Origin: an uncultured Clostridia bacterium
Lineage (GTDB): Bacteria > Bacillota > Clostridia > TANB77 > UBA1234
Length of the DNA stretch: 64,000 nucleotides
Assembly (NCBI GenBank): GCA_934132775.1
Contig: CAKPAA010000010.1
Span: forward strand, 5,341 to 69,340
Direction: 5' to 3'
Shown: in pieces, positions 26,758 through 34,332 of the stretch
Numbering within the stretch: the stretch's first letter is position 1
How the letters are laid out: each line of letters opens with the position of its first letter
Position numbers and translations under genes: made by a program
Notes under the pieces: generated by a model
What the model saw: the letters and a program-made list of their open reading frames with translations, nothing else
Databases searched by the model: none
What the model was told of the DNA's origin: nothing

Positions 26758-27606
26758 CTTAAATCCTTTTCCATATGCATCTGTGGCACCTGTTATAATT
26801 GTGAATGCTTTATCATCAATTTCTAAAATACATTCTTTTAGTTTAGGTATTTCTTTTTTATTAACAACACAAAGCAAAATACTCTTTTCTGCATTTGTAT
26901 ACGTTCCAACAGCTTTAATTTTAGTTGTTGTTCTTTCAAGAACATTGTGCATATAATCCGAAATTTCTTTATCTTTATTTGTTATAATGAAAACAGCTTT
27001 TGAATAATCGGCACCAATAAGCACCAAATCAAGAACTTTTGTCATAACATATAATGCAACAATTGAATACAAAGCAATTTCAATGCTATTAAATAAGATA
27101 GCAGATGTACCAATAACAATTCCATCAACAATTAACAAAATCTCACTTAAATTCAAATGTGGTTTCTTTACCTGCACAAGCTTTGCAACCAAGTCTGTTC
27201 CACCAGTTGAACCACCAACTCTGTAAGTTAGACCAATTCCAAGCCCTGACAGAATTCCACCATAAATTGCTGCAAGAATAGGTTCTGATGTTAAAACCCC
27301 AAATGTCTCACCAACTTTAATTCCTAGTGAGCAAAAAATCATACCAATCAAACTTTTTACAGCATACTGAAAACCAACTACTTTCCAAACAAGTATAAAT
27401 ATTGGAATGTTAAGTGCAGGTAAAACAATGCTTGCAGGTATATTAAATAAATAATGTAATATGGTTGCGACGCCAGTGAATCCACCCGTAGATAACCTTG
27501 ATGGCAATAATACACTTCCAACGCTAATTCCAACAAGAGTAGCTCCTAGTATCAAAACAATATAATTAAAAAATGAAACTAATTTGGGATTAGTAATCTT
27601 TTTCAT
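26746..27606 (-). CDS. YitT family membrane protein (YitT + DUF2179)
   Basis: 286 residues. Five or six TM helices up to about residue 205 carry the family's Gly-rich motifs LSTGGFTGVATIL and YRVGGSTGGTDLVAK. A soluble C-terminal DUF2179 domain (about 210-283) includes TTTKIKAVGTYTNAEKSILL and ends near AFTIITGATDAYGKGF. This is the standard YitT architecture and length. The family is widespread in Bacillota; its transported substrate is not established. Starts 1 base after the csaB stop, so the two are co-transcribed; terminated by the hairpin at 26719. Confidence 0.92.
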   Translation of the reverse strand: MKKITNPKLVSFFNYIVLILGATLVGISVGSVLLPSRLSTGGFTGVATILHYLFNIPASIVLPALNIPIFILVWKVVGFQYAVKSLIGMIFCSLGIKVGETFGVLTSEPILAAIYGGILSGLGIGLTYRVGGSTGGTDLVAKLVQVKKPHLNLSEILLIVDGIVIGTSAILFNSIEIALYSIVALYVMTKVLDLVLIGADYSKAVFIITNKDKEISDYMHNVLERTTTKIKAVGTYTNAEKSILLCVVNKKEIPKLKECILEIDDKAFTIITGATDAYGKGFKELE

Positions 27607-27607
27607 A

Positions 27608-28699
27608 TCAATCTTCCAACTCCTTTATTATTTTATCTAACGCTTCTTGTCCCATTTTTTCAAACGCTTGTGTCTTTTCTTTGTAATTAACATTGATATC
27701 TTTCATATAAATTTCAACTTGTTCCATAATCTTGTCCACAGAAATTTTTTCATATGTACAGACAGATGTCATATTCATCATCTCTAAAAAGCCATCTATC
27801 TTTGGCTCATATGAAATGCCTATTGTAGGCACATTCATAAGTGCAGAAAATACAAGTGAATGTAATCTAACACCAATATTTACATTCATATATCCCATAG
27901 CGCCTAAAATTTCTGATGGCAAATATCTATTAGGCATCAGTACAGTAGCTTCTTCATGTTTCATCTTGTGCATAACAATCTTACTAATTTCGGCATCTTT
28001 TGGCTTATGAAATGGAAAGAAAACAATTCTAGCGTTATATTTTTCAACTAGTCTATCTGCAATTTCTGCAAATAAATCAGTTCTATCTTTATCTTTCCAT
28101 TCCCTTATTGAAAAGCCAATAAGCACTTCACCCTCTTTATAATTATGAACATTGTCCTTAATTATTTTCATGCATCTTTCAGGCGCAGGTGGTTTCATCA
28201 TAAAAATCATATCAGAAGAAACCATCATTTTTTCTTCTTTAATACCCATCTCTTTTGCATAGTCATAAGCTTGTTTGTCTCTCATTGCAACAAGTTTAAC
28301 ACTTTTTCTGTTTAGAATACTTTTGGTCATAAATCTATAAAATTTAGTGTTAATTGGTCCCATTCCTTGATATGCAATACAAACTTTTTTTCCTAAAAGT
28401 TGTGCTAACTGAACTATTCCAAGATAATACCAAATGCTTTTTTTGCTAGTAATGTCTTGGAACAAAGTTCCTCCGCCACTAACTAATATATCTGACTTTC
28501 TAATAGCTTTTACTATTTCAGCTAAGTTATACCTGTCATAAGCTTCAACGTTGTATAACTCTTTTGTCCTATCTGGATTAGAAGAAAGCACAATAAGTTT
28601 ATAATTCTTTTTAGCTAAAGCAATTGAAAAAGTCTCTATCATAGCTTCATCGCCTGTGTTATTAAAACCATAATAACCCGATATTAGTACGCTTTTCAT
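27608..28699 (-). CDS. csaB: Polysaccharide pyruvyl transferase CsaB
   Basis: The frame extends upstream to 28792, but the start is the ATG at 28699 (MKSVLISGYYGFNNTGDEA) behind AAGGAG. 363 residues, the normal CsaB length. Conserved features include GYYGFNNTGDEAM, LVSGGGTLFQD, AYQGMGPI and NVGVRLHSL-like INIGVRLHS (here NVNIGVRLHSLVF). CsaB transfers pyruvate to a cell-wall polysaccharide, making the ligand for SLH domains; an SLH protein is encoded at 36288-38807. Upstream lies an unusual long hairpin that overlaps the ribosome site (28706-28765). Confidence 0.92.
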   Translation of the reverse strand: MKSVLISGYYGFNNTGDEAMIETFSIALAKKNYKLIVLSSNPDRTKELYNVEAYDRYNLAEIVKAIRKSDILVSGGGTLFQDITSKKSIWYYLGIVQLAQLLGKKVCIAYQGMGPINTKFYRFMTKSILNRKSVKLVAMRDKQAYDYAKEMGIKEEKMMVSSDMIFMMKPPAPERCMKIIKDNVHNYKEGEVLIGFSIREWKDKDRTDLFAEIADRLVEKYNARIVFFPFHKPKDAEISKIVMHKMKHEEATVLMPNRYLPSEILGAMGYMNVNIGVRLHSLVFSALMNVPTIGISYEPKIDGFLEMMNMTSVCTYEKISVDKIMEQVEIYMKDINVNYKEKTQAFEKMGQEALDKIIKELED

Positions 28700-28705
28700 A
28701 AATTC

Positions 28706-28790
28706 AACTCTCCTTAAAGAAAGCTGAAAATCGAAGATTTTCAGTCTTTCGATTCTCCGAGAGTTTTCAACTAAAAAAGAAACCTCTCGC
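28706..28790 (-). promoter_or_regulatory. Structured csaB leader that can sequester the ribosome site
   Basis: A 14-bp stem (28719-28732 with 28736-28750, one bulge) is extended by outer arms AACTCTC/GAGAGTT (28706-28712 and 28759-28765). The 3' outer arm on the mRNA contains part of the GGAGAG ribosome site. A competing pairing CGAGAG/CTCTCG (28784-28789 with 28758-28763) would free it. This is a possible translational switch; the ligand or signal is unknown. Confidence 0.5.
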
Positions 28791-28808
28791 ATAAATTTGT
28801 GTCTTTAT

Positions 28809-28838
28809 ATAATATGTAAGAAAAGAGATTCGTGACAA
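28809..28838 (-). promoter_or_regulatory. Promoter of csaB-yitT
   Basis: -35 TTGTCA (28833-28838), 18-base spacer, -10 TATTAT (28809-28814) on the minus strand, upstream of the structured leader. Confidence 0.45.
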
Positions 28839-29050
28839 GTTACTTTATTCGTCAATTTCATATTATATAAAAATTCTTAACTATATTTTAATATAACAGT
28901 TTAAATAAAACAAGAAAAAGCAAAAATAACTTTTTATCAAAAGAAAAAATGAACCTTAACCATTAAGCAAATAATGCTTCTAGCCCTTATTTTTAGGCAT
29001 TTCAGCTTATATTATTTGTTCAACAGTTTAGGTTCTCTTAACACTTTAAA

Positions 29051-29728
29051 CTACCATTTCATATTTTTTAAGGTTTGTAAAGCAACTTTAGCAGCATTCA
29101 TTTCAGCTTCTTTTTTGCTCTTTCCTTCACCGCTTCCTAAAACTTTTCCATCCGCAGAGACTTCTGCAACAAACACCTTATCGTGTTCTGGACCAAGCAT
29201 ATTAACTATATTATACTCAATTTTAACCTCTCCTCTTGCTTGAACACGTTCTTGCAATTGCGTTTTATAGTCTCTATTTCCTTCTTCTATAAATTCTTGT
29301 ATTCTTGGCAAAATATTAGGCAAAATAAACTCTCTTGCAGACTCAATTCCAGAATCCAAGAAAATAGCACCAATAACAGCCTCTATGCTATCTGCCAAAA
29401 TAGAAGCCCTATATCTTCCATCAATTTTAGCTTCACACTTACCAACATGCAAGAAATCACTAAAACTATATTTATTAGCCACACGTGCTAATGAATCCTC
29501 ACAAACAGCATAAGCTCTAGCTTTAGTCATTTCTCCCTCTGTAAGTTTAGGATACGTATTATAAATATATTCACTTGAAATAAGCTCCAAAACAGCATCT
29601 CCCAAATATTCAATTCTCTCATTATAGTCAGTAGATGCGATTTCGTGTGCAAATGAGCTATGAGTAATTGCAGTATTTAGATATTCCCTATTCTTAAATT
29701 TATAACCAATTTTCTCTTCAATGTTCAT
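29051..29728 (-). CDS. rnc: Ribonuclease III
   Basis: 225 residues with start ATG behind AAGAAAGGA. RNase III catalytic domain (1-150) with the signature ERIEYLGDAVLELI and the second acidic cluster around DSIEAVIGAIFLD; a C-terminal double-stranded RNA binding domain (155-225) with DYKTQLQERVQARG and a final KKEAEMNAAKVAL helix. It processes rRNA precursors and structured mRNAs. Follows acpP by 71 bases with a hairpin between them, the common Clostridia acpP-rnc order. Confidence 0.97.
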   Translation of the reverse strand: MNIEEKIGYKFKNREYLNTAITHSSFAHEIASTDYNERIEYLGDAVLELISSEYIYNTYPKLTEGEMTKARAYAVCEDSLARVANKYSFSDFLHVGKCEAKIDGRYRASILADSIEAVIGAIFLDSGIESAREFILPNILPRIQEFIEEGNRDYKTQLQERVQARGEVKIEYNIVNMLGPEHDKVFVAEVSADGKVLGSGEGKSKKEAEMNAAKVALQTLKNMKW

Positions 29729-29754
29729 TTTTTAATCCTTTCTTACCATTATAG

Positions 29755-29791
29755 CTAAAAGGTGCCAAATGAGACCTTCCCCTTTGGCACC
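29755..29791 (-). terminator. Hairpin between acpP and rnc (terminator or processing site)
   Basis: Perfect 9-bp stem GGTGCCAAA/TTTGGCACC (29761-29769, 29783-29791) followed on the minus strand by TTTTAGC. The U-run is short, so read-through into rnc is plausible. Confidence 0.65.
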
Positions 29792-29799
29792 ATAACCCC

Positions 29800-30039
29800 T
29801 TACTTATTATTTTTTATGTATTCAACTACATCTCCAACAGTAGAAATTTTTTCAGCTTCACTATCTGGTATTTGCAAATCAAACTCTTCTTCCAATGCCA
29901 TAATTAGCTCAACTATATCTAATGAATCAGCTCCTAAATCATCTATAAATGATGTTTCAAGTTTAATTGCATCATCTTCAGCATTTAATTGCTCTATTAT
30001 AACTTCCTTAACTTTTTCAAAAATTGCATCTGGATTCAT
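29800..30039 (-). CDS. acpP: Acyl carrier protein
   Basis: 79 residues, acidic, with the phosphopantetheine attachment site DDLGADSLDIVELIMALEEE (Ser near residue 38). Start ATG behind AAAGGAGGTCATTTGGA. It carries acyl chains in type II fatty acid synthesis and needs the holo-ACP synthase AcpS, encoded at 49893-50279. First gene of the acpP-rnc unit with its own strong promoter. Confidence 0.97.
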   Translation of the reverse strand: MNPDAIFEKVKEVIIEQLNAEDDAIKLETSFIDDLGADSLDIVELIMALEEEFDLQIPDSEAEKISTVGDVVEYIKNNK

Positions 30040-30201
30040 TCCAAATGACCTCCTTTCACTCTTTTGTTTTAAGCTCCATCCTTATATAGGAATATTCATT
30101 AAATACAATTTTATTAGCACTTATGCACAAATTCGTAAACCCATAGGCATATAAAACAATATTTAAAATCAATAGCTCACACTACGTTTTCCTATACAAT
30201 A

Positions 30202-30230
30202 ACAATAGTATATGTTTATTTAATTGTCAA
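30202..30230 (-). promoter_or_regulatory. Promoter of acpP-rnc
   Basis: -35 TTGACA (consensus, 30225-30230), 17-base spacer, -10 TATTGT (30202-30207) on the minus strand. Confidence 0.7.
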
Positions 30231-30279
30231 TATTTTATTTACCATTTTTAAAACAAATGTTGCAAATACACTTAAACCT

Positions 30280-32169
30280 TTAATTTACAACACTATTTTT
30301 CTTAGAAGTAGGTCCAAAAAGCTCATCAAACTTCTTTTCAAGTTCAGCTTGTAAATCATATTCTGGATCATCCATTGGGCTTTGCTTACTTGGACTATCA
30401 ACTTTTGCTGTGCTAGCTAAATTCTTTGGCTTTGTAACGCCTGAAACATCAACATCAAAATCATCTACATCCATCAAATTTCTTCCACTTGCAGTAGTTC
30501 CAGAACCAAAAACATCTGAATCACTTGTGCTTGTAGGTGCACTTATTGGAGATGAGAAAATATTATCATATCCACCAAGTTCATATGGATTTGTAATCTT
30601 ATATTCTCCTCTTCTAGGTTGACCTATGTTTCTGTGGTCAAGTTCAACTTTCTTTGCGGCAGCAGAAAGTGCATGTGGTCCTCCTGGGCTCCTATAATAC
30701 CAATACTTTTGGGCCTTAATAGGTTTTGTTGCTTGAAGCAAAATTATGCACTCTTCTGAACTCATTCTTCTAAGTTCATCTGGTGTCATTAGCGGTCTTG
30801 CCATAATTTGATCTGAATAGCTATGACCACTAAGTTTTGAATCTTTATCTGTGCTCTTTGAAATACTATTATGAGAAATAGTTTTTTCACCCAACTGCTT
30901 AGAAAAAGTTTCAAGTGTCTTTTGAGCATTACTTCCTAAAAACAAATGTGTACTGCAATTGGCCATAATGTTTTCAGTAACTTTTTCATCATAAATAGCA
31001 ATAAGCTGATCTATACTCTGTAAAATAATACTAATATTTATTCTGTAAGATCTACAAGTACTAAGAATTTGCTCAAATCTAGGTATTCTACCAATGTTAG
31101 CAAACTCATCCAAAATCAAGAATAAAGGTGTTGGTAGTTTTCCTCCCAAAGTATCAGCATAATCATAAAGCCTGTCAAGCATCTGTGAGAAGAATATGTT
31201 CATTAAGAAGTTGTATGTATCATTAGTAGCAGGCGTTATAAAATAAAGTACAGATCTCTTATCAACTAAGTCTTTAAACTCAATTGTATTTGTACTAGTC
31301 ATTGCTGCAATTTCTTGCGAATCAAAGGCTTCAAGCTTAGCTGCAAGTGAAACTAAGATATTTGAAAAAGTCTTTTCAGAGCCTAATCTAATAGTCTCAA
31401 AAGCCTTTCTAGCTGGATTATCAAAAGGAAGATCCATGAATATATTTCTTAAATCTTCGCCTTCGTTCTCTCCACCAAGTCTAACTAATGCTAAACAGCT
31501 TGCTAGAGAATGTTCCTCTTTTGGTCTATTAAGCAAAATATAATACATAACAGCTTTTAGTAAAGCTTCAGACGTTTGATCCCAGAAAGGATCACTAGAC
31601 TTTCTATCTCCACCCTCTTTATTAGAAATAATCTTAGCAATAGTATCAACATCAAGCGTTCCACGAATGTGTGAAAGCGGATTATACCCGTCACTGCATT
31701 TAGGATCAACCAAGTTTATAACGTGTACATCGTAACCCTTTTCTTTGAAAATACCAGCAGTTCTATCATAAAGCTCTCCTTTTGGGTCCGTAAAAATATA
31801 AGAGCCTAACATCTGAAATGCATTTGGTATAACAAATGAAGCAGATTTACCAGCACCAGAACCACCAATTACTAAAATATTACCGTTCTTGCCTGGTGGT
31901 GGTGGATTCATAGGAATACAATATCCATCTGCTAAAATCATTCCATCTTTTGGTTTCAAAATAGAATATGCTTCCTGTTTAGTACACCAATCAGCAGAAC
32001 CGTGTTCAATATCTTCATATTCTCCTTTGCTTCCTGCCTTTATCAATATAATTATCATAAAAATTAAATAAGCAATTGTAAAATACTTTAAAGCCTCTAA
32101 ATATGCTGGAAAACTCTTTGTAAAAGCAATTTTCAAGTTGCTACCGAGGATCAGAAACAACCTTTCCAA
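30280..32169 (-). CDS. virD4: VirD4/TraG-type T4SS coupling protein
   Basis: About 629 residues if translation begins at the TTG at 32169; another TTG just past the upstream stop is possible, so the N-terminus is uncertain. One TM helix near residues 28-45, then Walker A GGSGAGKS (about 105) and Walker B LILDEFANIG (about 353), with MTPDELRRM and the YWYYRSPGGP end typical of TraG/VirD4 proteins. The acidic Ser/Asp-rich C-terminal 120 residues are variable in this family and may select substrates. The coupling protein docks substrates to the VirB4/VirB6 channel; it belongs functionally with the locus at 1-20614 though 10 kb away. Overlaps the 62-residue membrane gene by up to 29 bases. The only coupling protein in the window. 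Confidence 0.93.
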   Translation of the reverse strand: MERLFLILGSNLKIAFTKSFPAYLEALKYFTIAYLIFMIIILIKAGSKGEYEDIEHGSADWCTKQEAYSILKPKDGMILADGYCIPMNPPPPGKNGNILVIGGSGAGKSASFVIPNAFQMLGSYIFTDPKGELYDRTAGIFKEKGYDVHVINLVDPKCSDGYNPLSHIRGTLDVDTIAKIISNKEGGDRKSSDPFWDQTSEALLKAVMYYILLNRPKEEHSLASCLALVRLGGENEGEDLRNIFMDLPFDNPARKAFETIRLGSEKTFSNILVSLAAKLEAFDSQEIAAMTSTNTIEFKDLVDKRSVLYFITPATNDTYNFLMNIFFSQMLDRLYDYADTLGGKLPTPLFLILDEFANIGRIPRFEQILSTCRSYRINISIILQSIDQLIAIYDEKVTENIMANCSTHLFLGSNAQKTLETFSKQLGEKTISHNSISKSTDKDSKLSGHSYSDQIMARPLMTPDELRRMSSEECIILLQATKPIKAQKYWYYRSPGGPHALSAAAKKVELDHRNIGQPRRGEYKITNPYELGGYDNIFSSPISAPTSTSDSDVFGSGTTASGRNLMDVDDFDVDVSGVTKPKNLASTAKVDSPSKQSPMDDPEYDLQAELEKKFDELFGPTSKKNSVVN

Positions 32170-32329
32170 ATACTTCTATCACTGTATCACCTGAAAAGGC
32201 ACTATCACCAGAAAGCGTGCCTTCATAAGAGACTCTGCTAAATGCAGGCACTAAAAATAGGGCTAGCAAAACAAATACTATCCCTAAGGTTATGAATATA
32301 GGTTTATTTTTATTAAACCAATTTTTCAA
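32141..32329 (-). CDS. Small single-TM protein before the coupling protein
   Basis: 62 residues from a TTG start that sits 9 bases behind a perfect AAAGGAGG. One TM helix (residues 11-29) then a short extracytoplasmic tail of about 33 residues (SYEGTLSGDSAFSGDTVIEV). It ends inside the virD4 start region, so expression is probably coupled. Family not recognised. Small membrane proteins next to coupling proteins can be accessory channel parts; here that is only inference from position. Confidence 0.7.
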   Translation of the reverse strand: MKNWFNKNKPIFITLGIVFVLLALFLVPAFSRVSYEGTLSGDSAFSGDTVIEVFGKVVSDPR

Positions 32330-32366
32330 CTTGGTTTCCTCCTTTGTAATTTGAATGTATCATTTG

Positions 32367-32537
32367 TTACTCTCTAATTTCTTCCTTAGCAATTTCTCCA
32401 TTAACAAGATCTCTTGACTTAATAGCTCTATCTCTTCTAAGTTTTACTGTACAACTAGCAGGACTTATGCTAGCTCTAGCAGGAGACTTTAAATCGCCAT
32501 CTTCATACTTAGCCATATGTACTTCTTTCGTTGCCAT
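32367..32537 (-). CDS. Conserved-looking basic small protein (56 aa)
   Basis: ATG at 32537 behind GGGGGAG. Sequence begins MATKEVHMAKYEDGDLKSPA and continues with a Cys and a basic stretch (KLRRDRAIKSRD). No TM segment. It lies 20 bases after the 167-residue gene and 37 before the 62-residue one. Too short for many gene callers but with a strong ribosome site and operon spacing. Function unknown. Confidence 0.65.
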   Translation of the reverse strand: MATKEVHMAKYEDGDLKSPARASISPASCTVKLRRDRAIKSRDLVNGEIAKEEIRE

Positions 32538-32557
32538 AATACACTCCCCCTTAAAAA

Positions 32558-33061
32558 CTAAACCTCTTTGACTTCAAGTGCAATATATGATTTATTTGGT
32601 TGCAATTTAATTTTGGCTTTAACCATATTTGCATCATCGTCATAATACAAAACTGGTCTAACCTCATCAGCGATTTCTGGATCTATAATAGAAATAGGTC
32701 TTTTGAAATTTGGAGTATACTTAAGTTCTTTATACGTCTCCTCATTATCTGTATTTAAAACCTCAAATTCAACTTTTGAAGGCTTTTCAGAAACAAGTAA
32801 CTTATCACCAGTAAGAATAGCAGTGTTTAAAAATGCTTTCTCTCCGTCTATTGTAAGAAGCACAATATCATCCTGAGCAGAATCATTATTCTCAAGATAA
32901 AAAGTTTTCTTACCAGCATTAGTGCTATCCGGAAGTGTGTAATTAAGTTTTTGCAAAGTACAATAAGATGTACCAGCCTCAGGCTTATTAACTGCAAAAG
33001 CTAACGTGCACATCTCTGGTGAATCAATAATAGTAAAATTCTTTTCAGTACTAAGTTCCAT
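32558..33061 (-). CDS. Hypothetical protein in coupling-protein operon (167 aa)
   Basis: No signal peptide, TM segment or recognised motif. The composition suggests an all-beta protein: alternating hydrophobic strands such as EFEVLNTDNEETYKEL and NKSYIALEVKEV. Two Cys residues (CTLAF and YCTLQK) lie near the N-terminus. Located between the J-domain gene and the 56-residue gene in one operon with virD4. It could be a cytosolic substrate adaptor or an effector; neither is shown by the sequence. Confidence 0.7.
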   Translation of the reverse strand: MELSTEKNFTIIDSPEMCTLAFAVNKPEAGTSYCTLQKLNYTLPDSTNAGKKTFYLENNDSAQDDIVLLTIDGEKAFLNTAILTGDKLLVSEKPSKVEFEVLNTDNEETYKELKYTPNFKRPISIIDPEIADEVRPVLYYDDDANMVKAKIKLQPNKSYIALEVKEV

Positions 33062-33146
33062 ATCCCATACCCCTTTTCTAAGACATCGCCTATTGGTATA
33101 AAACAGTTCACTACTATAACTATTATACCAATCGATTATGTAAATG

Positions 33147-34070
33147 TCAATATTTCCTAGCTATAAACGGCGACACCTCTTTCAATTTTAAAAATAACTC
33201 TTTTTCCTCAGTTGTAAGCTTTGATGGCACCATTATCTTAACAGTAAGAACCAAATCTCCACGTCTGCCATCTTTATCTATATAACCTTTATTTGCAATT
33301 CTAATCTTTTCACCTGTTTGAGTGCCAGCAGGCACACTAACAAGCAACTTTGAATCAATTCCATCTATATTAAACTCTGTACCCAGTGCGGCTTCCCAAG
33401 GAGCAAGCTCTAAATCCATATCTAAATCTTTATAATCAATTTTAAACTTAGCATTAGGTAAAATACTAACTCTAATAAAGAAATCTCCATTTTTACCACC
33501 ATTTTTGCCCGGTCTGCCTTGATGTGCAAGTCTAATCTTTTCGCCTGGTTGAATTCCACGGGGAATTTTTACAAGAATAGTCTTCATTGCATCATCATCA
33601 GTCCTAAATGCAATTTTTCTCTCAGTGCCATAGAACCCATCTTCAAGAGAAATCTCAATATTAGATTCAAGATTTCTTCCATCAACAGCTCGCAAATTCT
33701 CATCTTGGTATTTATCCAAATTTGTAACAACTTTTGGTTCATTATTTTTAGAGCCGAAAAAAGTAGTAATAAAATCCGTAACGCCTTCGCTCACATTAAT
33801 TCTATCTTTAATTTGAGCCCCAGTACCAGTTATAGTATCTTTAAAGCTAAATGCAAAATGTACTCTATCATACTTCTTTCTAGCATCAATATCACCCAAA
33901 ACCTGATAAGCTTCATTGATATCCTTAAACTTTTCAGAAGCACTTAAATCCCCACCGTTCAGATCAGGGTGGTACATCTTAGCCAAATGCCTATATGCAC
34001 TTTTAATTTCATCGTCACTTGCCTTCGAACTCGACAAGCCTAAAATTTTATAATAATTCTTGTATTTCAA
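33147..34070 (-). CDS. J-domain co-chaperone, CbpA-like (no zinc finger)
   Basis: 307 residues from a TTG start (KYKNYYKILG follows) behind AAGGA. N-terminal J-domain (3-70) with the obligatory HPD in KMYHPDLNGGD. No CxxCxGxG zinc repeats and no Gly/Phe-rich region of full DnaJ; instead a linker of about 55 residues, then two DnaJ C-terminal substrate-binding domains (about 115-300) with GRPGKNGGKNGDFFIRVSI and NKGYIDKDGRRGDLVLTV. J proteins stimulate Hsp70 ATPase and deliver clients. Its operon ends with the T4SS coupling protein, which suggests it prepares or chaperones secretion substrates; this is inference. Promoter at 34121-34148. Confidence 0.88.
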   Translation of the reverse strand: MKYKNYYKILGLSSSKASDDEIKSAYRHLAKMYHPDLNGGDLSASEKFKDINEAYQVLGDIDARKKYDRVHFAFSFKDTITGTGAQIKDRINVSEGVTDFITTFFGSKNNEPKVVTNLDKYQDENLRAVDGRNLESNIEISLEDGFYGTERKIAFRTDDDAMKTILVKIPRGIQPGEKIRLAHQGRPGKNGGKNGDFFIRVSILPNAKFKIDYKDLDMDLELAPWEAALGTEFNIDGIDSKLLVSVPAGTQTGEKIRIANKGYIDKDGRRGDLVLTVKIMVPSKLTTEEKELFLKLKEVSPFIARKY

Positions 34071-34120
34071 AACATTTCATTCCTTGCAAAACTTTCTATG
34101 GAATACCAGATTCCAAAAAT

Positions 34121-34148
34121 ATTATATCATAACGAATTTATAAGACAA
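34121..34148 (-). promoter_or_regulatory. Promoter of J-domain/virD4 operon
   Basis: -35 TTGTCT (34143-34148), 16-base spacer, extended -10 TGATATAAT (TATAAT at 34121-34126) on the minus strand, about 50 bases before the TTG start. Confidence 0.65.
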
Positions 34149-34332
34149 TAAAAATTTTAACAAAAACGTACTTTTTCTAATACAAAACGATGATGTTATT
34201 TGAAGAATAAAAAAATTCTTTCGCTCTATAATTGCCTTCATTATATTGCAACATTTCCTCTTATAATAATTTTGATTACTTGTATATTCGCATTTCCTTT
34301 AAAATATGGTAAAATCATTATGGGGTGGGAAT

